A stretch of 64,000 nucleotides of DNA, from positions 1 to 64,000 of the forward strand of contig JACCXH010000015.1 in NCBI GenBank assembly GCA_013697245.1, written 5' to 3'. Of this stretch, positions 8,758-18,272 are shown piece after piece; position 1 is the first letter of the stretch; each line of letters starts with the position of its first letter. A program made the position numbers and the translations under genes. The notes under the pieces are model-generated. The model ran no database searches. It was given only the letters and a program-made list of their open reading frames with translations, and had not been told where the DNA came from. Origin of the DNA: Bacteroidota bacterium. GTDB lineage: Bacteria; Bacteroidota; Bacteroidia; B-17B0; Aurantibacillaceae.

Positions 8758-9840
8758 TTGGCTAAAGTAAATACACATAAAACAACCATTTTAGGCGTTA
8801 TGAGCGGCACTTCGCTGGATGGGCTAGACCTTGCCCTTTGCGAATTTGAATACGAAAACGGCAAATACAGATACAAGATCTTAAAAGCAGAAACGGCATC
8901 TTATACGCAATTGTGCGCCAGTACTTTAAGGAATGTGCATACTTTTAAAGCCCTGCAATATGCCTCGGTAAACGCTTCTTATGGCAAATTAATAGGCGAA
9001 GAAATAAACAAATTTTTAAAGAAAAGTACCCGAAAAGCAAAGGCAATTGCCTCTCACGGACACACAGTTTTTCATAAACCAGATTTGGGATTTACTACAC
9101 AAATTGGCTGCGGTGCAACCATTGCAGCTGTAACAAAAACAACAACTGTTTGCGATTTTAGAAGCCTGGATGTTGCTAATGGTGGACAAGGTGCGCCTTT
9201 AGTGCCAATTGGAGATAAATTATTGTTTGGCGATTACGATGCTTGTTTAAATATTGGTGGTATTGCCAACATTTCGTTTGATAAAAACAAAAAAAGAATT
9301 GCCTATGATATTTGTGAAGCAAATATGTTGTTGAATTACCTGGCAGAAAGAACCGGTAAAGCTTATGATAAAGACGGAAAAATAGCAAAATCCGGAAAAG
9401 TGAATGCGAAGCTTTTAAAAGAATTGAATGCATTAGCATACTATTCAAAAACAGGAGCTAAGTCTATAGGTCGTGAATGGTTCTTTGAAAATATTTTAAA
9501 GCGCATTGAAAAAAGCCGAGTAGAATTAAATAATTTACTGGCAACAGCAACCGAACATGTGGCGCAAATAATAGCCAACGACCTGAATAAAAATAAAATT
9601 AAAAAAGTGTTAGTAACCGGCGGCGGCGCTTTTAATAAACATTTAATTGAATTGATAAGCGAAAAAACAAATTGCGAGATCATTATTCCAAATGCACAGA
9701 CCGTAAATTTTAAGGAAGCCTTGATCTTTGCTTTTTTGGGTTATTTACGTTTGAACGAAAAAATAAACACTTTAAGTTCTGTAACAGGCGCAAAGATCGA
9801 TAGTGTTGGAGGAGCGGTTTATTTAGGGAATAGCGATTAG
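8758..9840 (+). CDS. anmK: anhydro-N-acetylmuramic acid kinase
   Basis: A 360-residue AnmK. The enzyme opens 1,6-anhydroMurNAc and phosphorylates it to MurNAc-6-P during cell-wall recycling. Visible are the N-terminal phosphate-binding GVMSGTSLDGLDLAL, SHGHTVFHKP in the first domain, NGGQGAPLVPIGD, the NIGGIANISF strand and VTGGGAFN near the C-terminus, all typical of this ASKHA-fold family. I keep the TTG start because the conserved GVMSGTS needs residues before it; the in-frame ATG at the MSGTS methionine would cut the first strand. It is divergent from the acyl-CoA dehydrogenase gene. Confidence 0.93.
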   Translation: MAKVNTHKTTILGVMSGTSLDGLDLALCEFEYENGKYRYKILKAETASYTQLCASTLRNVHTFKALQYASVNASYGKLIGEEINKFLKKSTRKAKAIASHGHTVFHKPDLGFTTQIGCGATIAAVTKTTTVCDFRSLDVANGGQGAPLVPIGDKLLFGDYDACLNIGGIANISFDKNKKRIAYDICEANMLLNYLAERTGKAYDKDGKIAKSGKVNAKLLKELNALAYYSKTGAKSIGREWFFENILKRIEKSRVELNNLLATATEHVAQIIANDLNKNKIKKVLVTGGGAFNKHLIELISEKTNCEIIIPNAQTVNFKEALIFAFLGYLRLNEKINTLSSVTGAKIDSVGGAVYLGNSD

Positions 9841-9865
9841 TTAATAGTTCTAACAGCTCTTGAAT

Positions 9866-10513
9866 TTATTTATCCGGAAATGAAAATTGCCCACAAGGTA
9901 TAGCGAAAGGATTGTCAAGATACAGAACAAGCGGCATAGTTGATGATCTTTTTGCAGAGCTGCTTACATTTAATTTTAATCCAAAATATACTGGTAAAGG
10001 ATATTTCAAATCAGTGAGAACACCAAATCGCACAGTATATTTTTCATGAGGATTTATTGTTTTTATTAAAGAAACAGTTTCTATATTCGATTTTAAAAAC
10101 CTTTTTAACTCTTTTGTCAATCCCAAATCAAATTTTAATTCTTTTGACATAGTCACATTATACTGTTGTTCATCCGAAGTTAATTCTTCTGGTAGTAAAA
10201 ATACTTTTGATTTAAGGCCCTTGTTTACCCTCATATGATCATACTCTTTTGAGAAGGAGATTTTTAAGTCTATTGGAACGGTTGTGTCGTTACTAAGCGT
10301 AATTTTTTTGGAGATGTAAAAGTATTCAGTTCCCAACGAATCAAAATATGGAGACCCTTGTCTTGGCCCATTTTCAATTGAGATACCAAAATATTTTTCT
10401 GAATAAACATCAGTTGTTTTTTCATTTTGAGTCTTATTTGCCTCGTTGTCTGAACAAGAAAAAACAATTACCAAAATAAATGTTAGTATGCCCGAGGATC
10501 TTTTCATTTTCAT
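9866..10513 (-). CDS. hypothetical lipoprotein
   Basis: About 215 residues starting with a Lys-rich signal and lipobox (VIVFSC), so it is predicted to be a lipoprotein. I prefer the internal ATG beginning MKMKRSSG over the longer start because it gives a normal signal peptide. After the Cys comes a low-complexity Asn/Glu/Thr linker and a mostly beta-like domain with no motif I recognise. It lies convergent to anmK and just downstream of the ATL gene. Function unknown. Confidence 0.75.
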   Translation of the reverse strand: MKMKRSSGILTFILVIVFSCSDNEANKTQNEKTTDVYSEKYFGISIENGPRQGSPYFDSLGTEYFYISKKITLSNDTTVPIDLKISFSKEYDHMRVNKGLKSKVFLLPEELTSDEQQYNVTMSKELKFDLGLTKELKRFLKSNIETVSLIKTINPHEKYTVRFGVLTDLKYPLPVYFGLKLNVSSSAKRSSTMPLVLYLDNPFAIPCGQFSFPDK

Positions 10514-10551
10514 AAATTGCCACAACCTAATAACTATTCCCTATTAACTAA

Positions 10552-10887
10552 TCACATTTTTAGTTCTTCAAACGGATCCCAATACAATTTTTTAAAATCA
10601 ACTACTTTATCATCCTTTACTTTTATTTTTTCTTTCTCTAATAATTCCTGCATTTGGTATGGCGTATCAAAATGATGTTTGCCGGTTAACAAACCATTTC
10701 TATTTACAACCCTATGTGCCGGCACTTTTGGTTTTACATTGTGCGCGCCATTCATCGCGTAACCAACTACGCGTGATGATGATTTTGCGCCTAAGTAAGC
10801 GGCAATAGCGCCATAACTTGTAACCCTGCCTTTTGGAATTAAACGCACCACCTGGTAAACCATTTGAAAAAAATCTTTATCCGCCAT
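10552..10887 (-). CDS. alkyltransferase-like protein (ATL, MGMT-like without active Cys)
   Basis: A 111-residue protein with only the DNA-binding domain of O6-methylguanine methyltransferases. It has the helix-turn-helix start IPKGRVTSYGAIAAYLGAKSSSRVVGYAM and the site PAHRVV (56-61), where the catalytic PCHRV cysteine is replaced by Ala57. The Arg finger position (SSSRVVG) is present. ATL proteins flip and bind O6-alkylguanine and hand the lesion to nucleotide excision repair rather than transferring the alkyl group. An AlkC-type gene lies elsewhere in the window (49778-50860). No operon partner is obvious. Confidence 0.9.
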   Translation of the reverse strand: MADKDFFQMVYQVVRLIPKGRVTSYGAIAAYLGAKSSSRVVGYAMNGAHNVKPKVPAHRVVNRNGLLTGKHHFDTPYQMQELLEKEKIKVKDDKVVDFKKLYWDPFEELKM

Positions 10888-10915
10888 TTAAATCTTAATT
10901 CTAATTTCTTAAATC

Positions 10916-12892
10916 TTATATTCTTATTCCAATTAAGCAAACATCGTCAATCTGTTCAAGATCGCCTTGCCATTCTGAGAGTGCTGTTTCTAATTTTTGT
11001 TTTATGCTTTTCATGTCTTCTGTAGCATATTTCATTAATAATTCTTCTAAACGTTTATACATGAATTTTTTTCCTTGTCGGTATAAATTGCCATGTATGC
11101 GCGCTGTTGGCCCCCCAAACTGGTCGGCAAACCCATCGGTAAACATTACTATTATATCTCCTGTCTTTAGATCTATCTCGGTATTTTTAAAAATATGTTT
11201 GCGCATATCCACGTCAGCACTAATAGGTTGTTTGTCTGCTTTTATAACTTGCAAAATACTATCACGAATTAAATAAATACTATTATTGGCACCGGCAAAA
11301 TTTAATTTAAAATTCTTACGGTCTATTTCTATCAGACTCATATCCATGCCATCTTTTATTTGCTGGGTTGGATCTTCTTTTTTGAAAAATCTTGGTAATT
11401 CTATATTCAAATAATTTAGGATCTCTGAAGGATTTTTGTGTTGATCGCCCTCATCTATTTTATTTAATAAAGAGTAGGCCACCAAACTCATAAATGCACC
11501 GGGTACACCATGGCCGGTGCAATCGCAGCAAGCCATTAAAAAAGAATTATCAATTTTCTTACTTGCCCAATAAAAATCACCACTCACAATATCTTTTGGT
11601 TTGTATAATACAAAATGCTCACCTACTTTTTGTTTCAGCTCATTTTCGGTTGGTAAAATACCTTCTTGTATCCGCTTCGAATAATAAATACTATCTAAAA
11701 TTTCTTTTTTCTGGTGTGTGATCTCAGCCTTTTGTACTTCTAATAAAACATTAGCCTTACGCTTATCCCTGAAGAGTTTGTAAAAGAAAAATATACCACC
11801 AATAAGCAATAAAGAAAGCGAGCTTATTAAAATTAAAAAAGCTTTGTTACGTTTTAACTGTAACGATTTATTAATGTTATTTAATTTCTGGATCTCTAAT
11901 TCTTTTTCAACTTTAAAATTTTTGTAGCTGTTCTCTGTTTCGTTTGCTTTTTGCATTTTTTCAGCATTAACAAGGCTGTCAGAGTATTGATAATAGATAA
12001 CAAGCGATGAATATGCCTTCTCATAATCTTTTAAACCATAGTAGGCGGCGTTTAAACCTAAATAATTTTTTCTAAATTCCTGGAAATCTGTGCTTGGTAT
12101 CAGCTTGATGTTTTTCTCAAAAAAATTAATTGCTCTTTTGTATTCTTTGACAAAATTATAATAAGAGCCTGAAAAAAAATTAAGGGCCATTTGCTGATCG
12201 TTATCCTGCTGTGTTATTCTAAAATACTTATTTATCGAATCTAATTGCTCTTTTGCTTTAACAGGATCATTTAAATAAATATAGGATTCCATTTTATTGC
12301 CATACAACGAAGGCAAGAAGTCGTAACTTTTTTTGTCTTTTGCTATTTTTTCGCATTTTGAAATATAGTACAGGGCCATATTCGGCATTAAAATATTGTT
12401 ATAGTCTACACTAAGGTTATTGGCAGATGAGAATTGTGACCCAAGATCATTAATTTCTAATGCAATGTTGTAATTTTTCCTGAAATAGTAGATCGCTTTT
12501 TTACTATTACCCTGATCGGAAGAAATAATGCCCAGGTAATTATATATTCCTGCCTGAAGCCGTTTTAACTTTAACTCTTCGGCCAATGGCAAAGCCTTAT
12601 AAAAATATGTAATAGCATGATCGTATTGCGAGTAATTAAAATAAAAGACCCCTCTTATAACAATAGTTTTTATAATGAATTTTTCCTGTTTTGATTGCTT
12701 GGCTATTGCTTCCAATGTATCACACCATTTTAATTTAAATTCCAGACCGGCCTCAGTATCATATAATAAACTTTCAATTTTTTTATACTTGGTGGTATCG
12801 TTTAGCTTTGAATTTAATACAACACCAAGGCTATCTGTCTGAGAAAAGCCAATGAACGAGAGCAAAAGAAATATGTAGGTGATTTTTTTAAT
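10916..12892 (-). CDS. TPR / PP2C-type (SpoIIE) serine phosphatase, membrane-bound
   Basis: About 658 residues. After a signal peptide come TPR repeats (about 30-310), one membrane segment (AFLILISSLSLLLIGGIFFF), a short coiled coil, the SIYYSKRIQEGILP linker and a C-terminal SpoIIE/PP2C domain with DIVSGDFYW, CDCTGHGVPGAFMS and VMFTDGFADQFGG carrying the metal-binding Asp residues. The TPR part is periplasmic and the phosphatase cytoplasmic. Such proteins act on anti-anti-sigma or STAS partners. The first ATG/GTG/TTG codon (TTG at 12865) falls inside the signal peptide; upstream the frame reads ATT AAA AAA ATC ACC directly after a stop at 12899-12901. I therefore propose an ATT start at 12892 or 12895. 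A paralogue lies at 51001-52995. Confidence 0.85.
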   Translation of the reverse strand: MKKITYIFLLLSFIGFSQTDSLGVVLNSKLNDTTKYKKIESLLYDTEAGLEFKLKWCDTLEAIAKQSKQEKFIIKTIVIRGVFYFNYSQYDHAITYFYKALPLAEELKLKRLQAGIYNYLGIISSDQGNSKKAIYYFRKNYNIALEINDLGSQFSSANNLSVDYNNILMPNMALYYISKCEKIAKDKKSYDFLPSLYGNKMESYIYLNDPVKAKEQLDSINKYFRITQQDNDQQMALNFFSGSYYNFVKEYKRAINFFEKNIKLIPSTDFQEFRKNYLGLNAAYYGLKDYEKAYSSLVIYYQYSDSLVNAEKMQKANETENSYKNFKVEKELEIQKLNNINKSLQLKRNKAFLILISSLSLLLIGGIFFFYKLFRDKRKANVLLEVQKAEITHQKKEILDSIYYSKRIQEGILPTENELKQKVGEHFVLYKPKDIVSGDFYWASKKIDNSFLMACCDCTGHGVPGAFMSLVAYSLLNKIDEGDQHKNPSEILNYLNIELPRFFKKEDPTQQIKDGMDMSLIEIDRKNFKLNFAGANNSIYLIRDSILQVIKADKQPISADVDMRKHIFKNTEIDLKTGDIIVMFTDGFADQFGGPTARIHGNLYRQGKKFMYKRLEELLMKYATEDMKSIKQKLETALSEWQGDLEQIDDVCLIGIRI

Positions 12893-12971
12893 AATGTATT
12901 AAAATTACAATTTTTATTTCAGCGCATCAAAAAGAAAGAGCGGTTCTCTTTTTAAATCTTTATTTAATAGT

Positions 12972-12979
12972 TATCTTTG
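12972..12979 (+). promoter_or_regulatory. -7 promoter box of gltX
   Basis: TATCTTTG matches TAnnTTTG exactly and ends only 7 nt before the gltX ATG. Transcription starting about 7 nt downstream would begin at or near the start codon, so the mRNA is probably leaderless or nearly so. Confidence 0.55.
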
Positions 12980-12986
12980 CGCAGTT

Positions 12987-14501
12987 ATGGAAAAAAGAGT
13001 TAGAGTTAGATTTGCGCCCAGTCCTACGGGTGGCTTACATATGGGGGGTGTGCGCACAGCATTGTTTAATTACCTATTTGCTAAAAAACACGGTGGCGAT
13101 TTTATTTTAAGAATTGAAGATACAGATCAAACGCGCTTTGTAAAAGGCGCCGAAGAATATATTATTGATGCATTAAAATGGTGCGGTATTGAACCTAACG
13201 AAGGTGTTGGTTTTGGCGATGGCCCTCACAAACCTTATCGCCAAAGCGAACGCAAAGAATTGGGGATCTATAAAAAATATGCCGACCGGTTAATTGCAAG
13301 TGGGCACGCGTATTACGCTTTTGATACTGAAGAAGAGTTGAACGATATGCGTAAACGTTTAGAAGCTGCAAAAGTTGTTGCGCCCCAATACAATTCGGTT
13401 ACACGCCAAAACATGCGTAATTCAATTACATTGGGCGAAGATGAAGTAAAAAAATTACTGGCAGACGGAATCAAATATGTGGTGCGTTTAAAAGTACCAC
13501 GTAATGAGGAGATCCGTTTTAATGATATTATTCGTGGATGGGTAACAGTTAATTCTACACAGGTAGACGATAAAGTACTTTTAAAAAGCGATGGTATGCC
13601 AACTTACCATTTAGCGCATATTGTAGATGATATTGAAATGGAAATTTCTCATGCCGTTAGAGGAGAAGAGTGGTTACCAAGTGCGCCGGCGCATATTTTA
13701 ATTTACCGTTATTTAGGTTTAGAAGAACAAATGCCAAAACTGGCGCATTTACCATTGATCTTAAATCCTGATGGCAATGGAAAAATCAGTAAACGCGAAG
13801 CAAGGTTCCCTGTATTTCCTTTAAGCTGGACAGACCCTCGCGAAACCGCGCCATATATAGGTTATAAAGAGTCGGGTTATTATCCTGAAGCATTTGTAAA
13901 TATTTTAGCTTTGTTGGGTTGGAATCCGGGAAACAACGAAGAAATTTTTTCGGTTGCGGAATTAGCTGAATTATTTTCGTTTGAGCGTGTGCATAAATCA
14001 GGTGCAAAATTTGATCCTGAAAAAGCAAAATGGTTTAATCAACAATATCTGCGCAAAAAATCGGATATCGAATTAGCAGAAATTTTTAAACCTATCTTAA
14101 AAGAAAAGGGTTACGAAAAAAGTGATGCTTTCTTAATAGAGTTTTGCAAACTAGTAAAAGAAAAAGTACAGTTCGTGCATGAGTTTTGGGATCATGGAAA
14201 ATATATTTTTGAAGCGCCAACTTCATACGACGAAAAAGTAATTACCAAAAAATGGAACGCGCAAAGCAAAGAAGTCTTTACAAAGGTTTTAGAAACTTTT
14301 AAAAATGTGTCTGACTGGAAAATGCAACCCATTCATGATGCTTTTGAAGCATTGGTAAAAGAAACCGGAAAAATTGATATGCAATTATTACGTGTTTTGA
14401 TCACCGGTGTTGCCGGCGGCCCGCAATTGTTTGATATGATAGCTTTAATTGAAAAAGAAGAAGTATTAAAACGTTTGGAAACAGCGTTGAATAAACTGTA
14501 A
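12987..14501 (+). CDS. gltX: glutamyl-tRNA synthetase
   Basis: A 504-residue class I aminoacyl-tRNA synthetase charging tRNA-Glu. It has the HIGH-type signature in PSPTGGLHMGG near the N-terminus, FILRIEDTD, the GEEWLPSAPAHILIYRYLG stretch and the KMSKS-type motif GKISKRE (near 266-272). The anticodon-binding helical domain fills the C-terminal third, including LRVLITG, which is typical of GluRS. Length is normal for bacterial GluRS. It is monocistronic with its own close promoter. Confidence 0.97.
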   Translation: MEKRVRVRFAPSPTGGLHMGGVRTALFNYLFAKKHGGDFILRIEDTDQTRFVKGAEEYIIDALKWCGIEPNEGVGFGDGPHKPYRQSERKELGIYKKYADRLIASGHAYYAFDTEEELNDMRKRLEAAKVVAPQYNSVTRQNMRNSITLGEDEVKKLLADGIKYVVRLKVPRNEEIRFNDIIRGWVTVNSTQVDDKVLLKSDGMPTYHLAHIVDDIEMEISHAVRGEEWLPSAPAHILIYRYLGLEEQMPKLAHLPLILNPDGNGKISKREARFPVFPLSWTDPRETAPYIGYKESGYYPEAFVNILALLGWNPGNNEEIFSVAELAELFSFERVHKSGAKFDPEKAKWFNQQYLRKKSDIELAEIFKPILKEKGYEKSDAFLIEFCKLVKEKVQFVHEFWDHGKYIFEAPTSYDEKVITKKWNAQSKEVFTKVLETFKNVSDWKMQPIHDAFEALVKETGKIDMQLLRVLITGVAGGPQLFDMIALIEKEEVLKRLETALNKL

Positions 14502-14510
14502 ACTACTAAA

Positions 14511-14612
14511 ACACTAAGTTCACAAAGTTACACTAAGGAATTTTTAGAACGCCAATTGAATTAATACGTTGAAATTGTTTCTTAGCGGCTCTCTGTGTTC
14601 TCAATGCCTTAG
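14511..14612. repeat. degenerate inverted repeat, CACTAAG-type
   Basis: The gap after gltX contains an arm with CACTAAGTTCACAAAG and CACTAAGG, and a later arm reading, in reverse, CTAAGGCATTGAGAACACAG and CGCTAAGAAAC. The two arms are imperfectly complementary. From memory, CTAAG/CACAAAG arms of this type recur in intergenic regions of environmental Bacteroidota. No coding content. Confidence 0.35.
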
Positions 14613-14622
14613 AGGTAAAAAA

Positions 14623-15807
14623 TTAAATTACTTTAAACGGGTTTACATTTGCCGAAATAATTTTGTTGGCATCGGCCTGTAACCAATCTTCCAGAATGTT
14701 TTTATAGATACTTCTAAAATCTACATGGTATTTAAGATCACCATCGTCTAAATTTTCAAGATCAGGTAATTCATTAACAATGCCTTTCTTCTTTAAATTT
14801 TTTCCGAACAAAAAAACGTTGCCTGCAGTACCATGATCTGTGCCGGCACTGGCATTTTCTTCTACACGTCTGCCAAATTCACTAAAAGTAAAAACAGTGG
14901 TATCATCCCATTTATTTAAACCTTTTAAATTGACAATAAAAGCCGACACCGCTTTTGCATATTGGTCTAATAAATTATTTTGGCGGTCGAGCTGTGCTGC
15001 ATGTGTATCAAAACCACCCATACTTACATAATACACTTTTGTAGAAATACCGCTGGCAATAAAATTGGCAATGTCTTTTAATTGTTTTCCTAACTCGCTG
15101 TTTGGATACTCAAACGTATTGTTCACTATTTTATTTTTTTCATAAATATAATCTACACTTGAAGATGTTTCTAATAAAGTCTTGTATAAATAACCCTGGT
15201 TGTCCTCGTTCAAAACATCACTTTTTGCAGCTTGGGCAATATCATTAAAATAAGGCACTTTTAATTCGTTATACAATTGTTTGATATTTTTTACCGCCAG
15301 GCCATTTAATTTTTTTCCTTTTAAAGCAAGCGATAAATAATTATCTACTTCAATACCTTCATAGGAGTTCTTACAATCATTGTCCAAATATCTTCCTAAC
15401 CAACCGGTATGTAAAAACTCATTACTGCTGCTTGCGGTATGCCATATATCCATACTTCTAAAATGCGATCGATCGGGGTTTGGATAACCAACATTATTTA
15501 CAATGGCCATTTCGCCACTATCATAAAATTGTTTTAATACAGCTAAAGAGTTATTAAAAGCAAGATCTTTTTCAAGCAGGATCAATTTATCTTCCTTCAG
15601 GCCAATCTTTGGACGTTTTTTATAATACAGTTCGTTCTTGTAAGGCACAATGGTATTTAACCAATCGTTACCGCCTGAAAGTTGTATGATCACAATATTT
15701 TTTTGCCCTTCGCCTGGGCGCAAATTTTCTAAGGGTTTTAGAAAACCCGGAATTAAAAAATAACCACTGGCCAATGAGCTTGTTCGTATAAAACCTCTTC
15801 TATCCAT
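14623..15807 (-). CDS. DUF1501 family protein with Tat signal
   Basis: A 394-residue DUF1501 protein, a family related in fold to alkaline phosphatase/sulfatase hydrolases. The N-terminus DRRGFIRTSSLASG is a twin-arginine signal, implying export of a folded protein. Family landmarks are IVIIQLSGGNDWLNT (37-51), NVGYPNPDRSHFRSMDIWHTA (near 104-124), STKVYYVSMGGFDTHAAQLDRQ and VFTFSEFGRRVEENASAGTDHGTAGNVFLFG with putative metal ligands (Asp, His). It overlaps almost directly (2 nt) with the upstream DUF1800 gene, the usual partner. The substrate is unknown. Confidence 0.88.
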   Translation of the reverse strand: MDRRGFIRTSSLASGYFLIPGFLKPLENLRPGEGQKNIVIIQLSGGNDWLNTIVPYKNELYYKKRPKIGLKEDKLILLEKDLAFNNSLAVLKQFYDSGEMAIVNNVGYPNPDRSHFRSMDIWHTASSSNEFLHTGWLGRYLDNDCKNSYEGIEVDNYLSLALKGKKLNGLAVKNIKQLYNELKVPYFNDIAQAAKSDVLNEDNQGYLYKTLLETSSSVDYIYEKNKIVNNTFEYPNSELGKQLKDIANFIASGISTKVYYVSMGGFDTHAAQLDRQNNLLDQYAKAVSAFIVNLKGLNKWDDTTVFTFSEFGRRVEENASAGTDHGTAGNVFLFGKNLKKKGIVNELPDLENLDDGDLKYHVDFRSIYKNILEDWLQADANKIISANVNPFKVI

Positions 15808-15809
15808 AA

Positions 15810-17186
15810 CTACGCTAAATTGTATTCAGGTAACGAAACTATTTTTAAGATCATTTCTTTTACTCCTAAAGATGGATCACTTTTAATTTTATCTGTAATT
15901 TTTTGGGAAGGTGATTTTAATAAATACACTTTTAATAATTTATCAAGGTCTAAATTTTTATTTTCTTCAATTATTACTCCCCAATTTACGGTTGTTCCAA
16001 ATTTTTTGTTTTCCAACACTTCTTCTTTTTTTTGATCGTCCGGATCATCGATCTTGTCGGCAATTTCCACTTCGCCATTATTTAAGATCAAAGAAGGCAA
16101 TTTCATTCGTAAAACCAGTGTAGTGCTATCAATATAGGTTTTACCGCCAGGCCATCCTGCCACATTGGGTGGATAAAATAATTGTTGACCTAACACGCGC
16201 TGTAATTTAAAAAGTACATCATAATTACTATATGAAATGGAAAATTGTCTCGATAGGCCTATCAAATAATCAACCGGCGACTTAATATTACAACCCATAT
16301 TTTCGGCATCATAAAACCAGGTACTTGTAAATATTTTTTTGATCAATGCGCCTGTGTTGTATTGGTTTTGATAATAAAAATCTGCTAATTGTTTTACACG
16401 TTCTTCGTTCACATTTTCATTCACATAATATTTGTACATTTTTTTTGTGATGAAATAAGCCGTTTGTTTATTACTGATCAACATATTGATCACATCTTCG
16501 CCACCAAAATTTCCTTTACGTGTAAAAATGGTTTTTTCGCCTGCATCGTGTTGTTTTTCTTTGAACTCAAAAGTGCCATCATCTTTATTAAAACCCCAGC
16601 CTGTAAAGGCACGCGCTACTTCCTGCACATCCTGCTCGGTATAATTTCCGCGGCCAAGCGTAAAAAGCTCCATTAATTCACGTGCAAAATTTTCGTTAGG
16701 GTGCGCTTTTTTATTTTGTTGGTTGTTAAGATAAATAAGCATGGCGGGACTTTTACTAACTTCTACCAGCATATCTCTAAAACTTGAAAAAGCAAATTTG
16801 CGATGAATGTTATTGAGTTCCTGCATTAAGTAGGGATGACGTACCCTGCAGGCAAAATGATTGTGCCAGAACAAAGTTTGTTTTTCGAGCAGTACATTTT
16901 CGGTATTAAGTAGTTTTTTTGTCCAGGAAATGTTTAGTTCCTGTAATTTATCTTTTATTAATTTTTGATATTCTTTTGGTGTCATACCATTATCCATGGC
17001 CTCTTTTTTAAGCAGGATGTCTTCTTTCTTTATCTCGGTTAAATAAGTGCCGGTGCTAGATGTGACAATTAAGCCGTTTATGATCTCGTTTAAGGTTTTT
17101 TGCGAAAGCAGTTTGGCTTTGGCGTAAGAAATTCCAAAACCCAAACGGCTGTAAACATGAAAGATCTGACCAAGTGGAGTTGCCAT
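15810..17186 (-). CDS. DUF1800 family protein
   Basis: A 458-residue DUF1800 protein, nearly always encoded beside DUF1501. Landmarks are the early RLGFGISYAKA, LLEKQTLFWHNHFAC (metal-site-like His pair), NENFARELMELFTLGRGNYTEQDVQEVARAFTGW (about 155-190), QHDAGEKTIF and the C-terminal YPPNVAGWPGGKTYIDS. There is no clear signal peptide at the chosen ATG; partner export may occur by another route. The family function is not established; a joint role with DUF1501 in extracellular degradation or a surface complex is inference from gene pairing. Confidence 0.87.
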   Translation of the reverse strand: MATPLGQIFHVYSRLGFGISYAKAKLLSQKTLNEIINGLIVTSSTGTYLTEIKKEDILLKKEAMDNGMTPKEYQKLIKDKLQELNISWTKKLLNTENVLLEKQTLFWHNHFACRVRHPYLMQELNNIHRKFAFSSFRDMLVEVSKSPAMLIYLNNQQNKKAHPNENFARELMELFTLGRGNYTEQDVQEVARAFTGWGFNKDDGTFEFKEKQHDAGEKTIFTRKGNFGGEDVINMLISNKQTAYFITKKMYKYYVNENVNEERVKQLADFYYQNQYNTGALIKKIFTSTWFYDAENMGCNIKSPVDYLIGLSRQFSISYSNYDVLFKLQRVLGQQLFYPPNVAGWPGGKTYIDSTTLVLRMKLPSLILNNGEVEIADKIDDPDDQKKEEVLENKKFGTTVNWGVIIEENKNLDLDKLLKVYLLKSPSQKITDKIKSDPSLGVKEMILKIVSLPEYNLA

Positions 17187-17225
17187 ATAGTATAAGACAA
17201 TAAAAAAAGCTAAAAGTTTAAAGTA

Positions 17226-18212
17226 CTAAATAATATTATATTCTCCCAGAAAAATAACCAGGATGCACAGTATAAAAAAAGCAAGAATGGTATTGGTTAT
17301 TTTTGTTTGCTTTAAGCCATATAAAAAATCGCCAATAAAAAACGAAAGCGGAAAAGCATATGTTAAAATAATGCTGGAACTATTGGCACCACCCGAGAAA
17401 AAACCAAATGTAGAAAAGAATAAGAACCAGAATAAAATGGTTTTGGTACGTTGTTTTTTCACGGTATTACCAAAGCCATGGATAAAACTTTGAAAAATAG
17501 CTATTAATAAAGTAATAACAAGAAAAGTAGTTAGCGGTAAAAAATATTCACTGAAAGAAGGTGGTTTTAAAAATTGTAAAAATATACTGATAGATTTAAA
17601 AATATACCACTGTGTAAAATCACTTAAGTAGGCAATGCCTTCGCAAATTAAGATGGGTGCAACAAAACCAAGTATGGCAATAGCCCATTCGCGCCAATAA
17701 AAGGGACGTAAAATTAAGAGTACAATAAAAAATAATGGAAAACTGATAACACTTGAAATTGTAATGTAGGCCGAAATGCTTAACCAAAAGGCCGCTTCAA
17801 ACAGATGGTTTAAAACATTTTCCTGACGATAGGTATCCAATAATTTATAAATAGAATAAAGAACAAAAACGTTTGTAAAGATCTGAGGTGTAATTTGCAG
17901 CGGATTGATGGATACAATACTGAGGCATAAAAAAATAAATACCGGAAAATAATTTAGTTTTTCGGTTACCTCCTGCCTAACAGATATAAGGCTAATTAAA
18001 ACCACGCCTAGGCCAACAAATAAAAAGTTTAAAAGAATTATAAAAAACCTGTTGGTAACCTTTTGAGAGAAATAATTATAAAAAAGATCGGGGTAATTGT
18101 TGAATTCCAGGCTTTTAGGGGCAAAATACAAAAAAATGGCCGAGGCTATAAAAATAATGGACAAAAGCACTAAACTCCCCCTGATTCCCTTATTTAATAA
18201 GCCCGCAAACAC
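17226..18212 (-). CDS. polytopic membrane protein, DUF6427-like
   Basis: A 328-residue protein with about nine hydrophobic segments spread over its length (for example near 13-30, 53-77, 88-105, 140-168, 173-193, 223-243 and 280-325). It contains few charged residues and no catalytic motif I can name. Its shape and its divergent pairing with the 66-residue protein at 18273 match the Bacteroidota DUF6427/DUF6341 neighbourhood as I remember it. Transport or envelope function is possible but not shown. Confidence 0.7.
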   Translation of the reverse strand: MFAGLLNKGIRGSLVLLSIIFIASAIFLYFAPKSLEFNNYPDLFYNYFSQKVTNRFFIILLNFLFVGLGVVLISLISVRQEVTEKLNYFPVFIFLCLSIVSINPLQITPQIFTNVFVLYSIYKLLDTYRQENVLNHLFEAAFWLSISAYITISSVISFPLFFIVLLILRPFYWREWAIAILGFVAPILICEGIAYLSDFTQWYIFKSISIFLQFLKPPSFSEYFLPLTTFLVITLLIAIFQSFIHGFGNTVKKQRTKTILFWFLFFSTFGFFSGGANSSSIILTYAFPLSFFIGDFLYGLKQTKITNTILAFFILCILVIFLGEYNII

Positions 18213-18237
18213 TATTTTTTTATTTATAAATTATTGC

Positions 18238-18245
18238 TATTTTTG
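18238..18245 (+). promoter_or_regulatory. -7 promoter box of the 66-residue membrane protein
   Basis: TATTTTTG matches TAnnTTTG and lies 27 nt upstream of the ATG at 18273. Confidence 0.5.
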
Positions 18246-18272
18246 TTCTGTAAACTTACAAATTAAAAAGAT

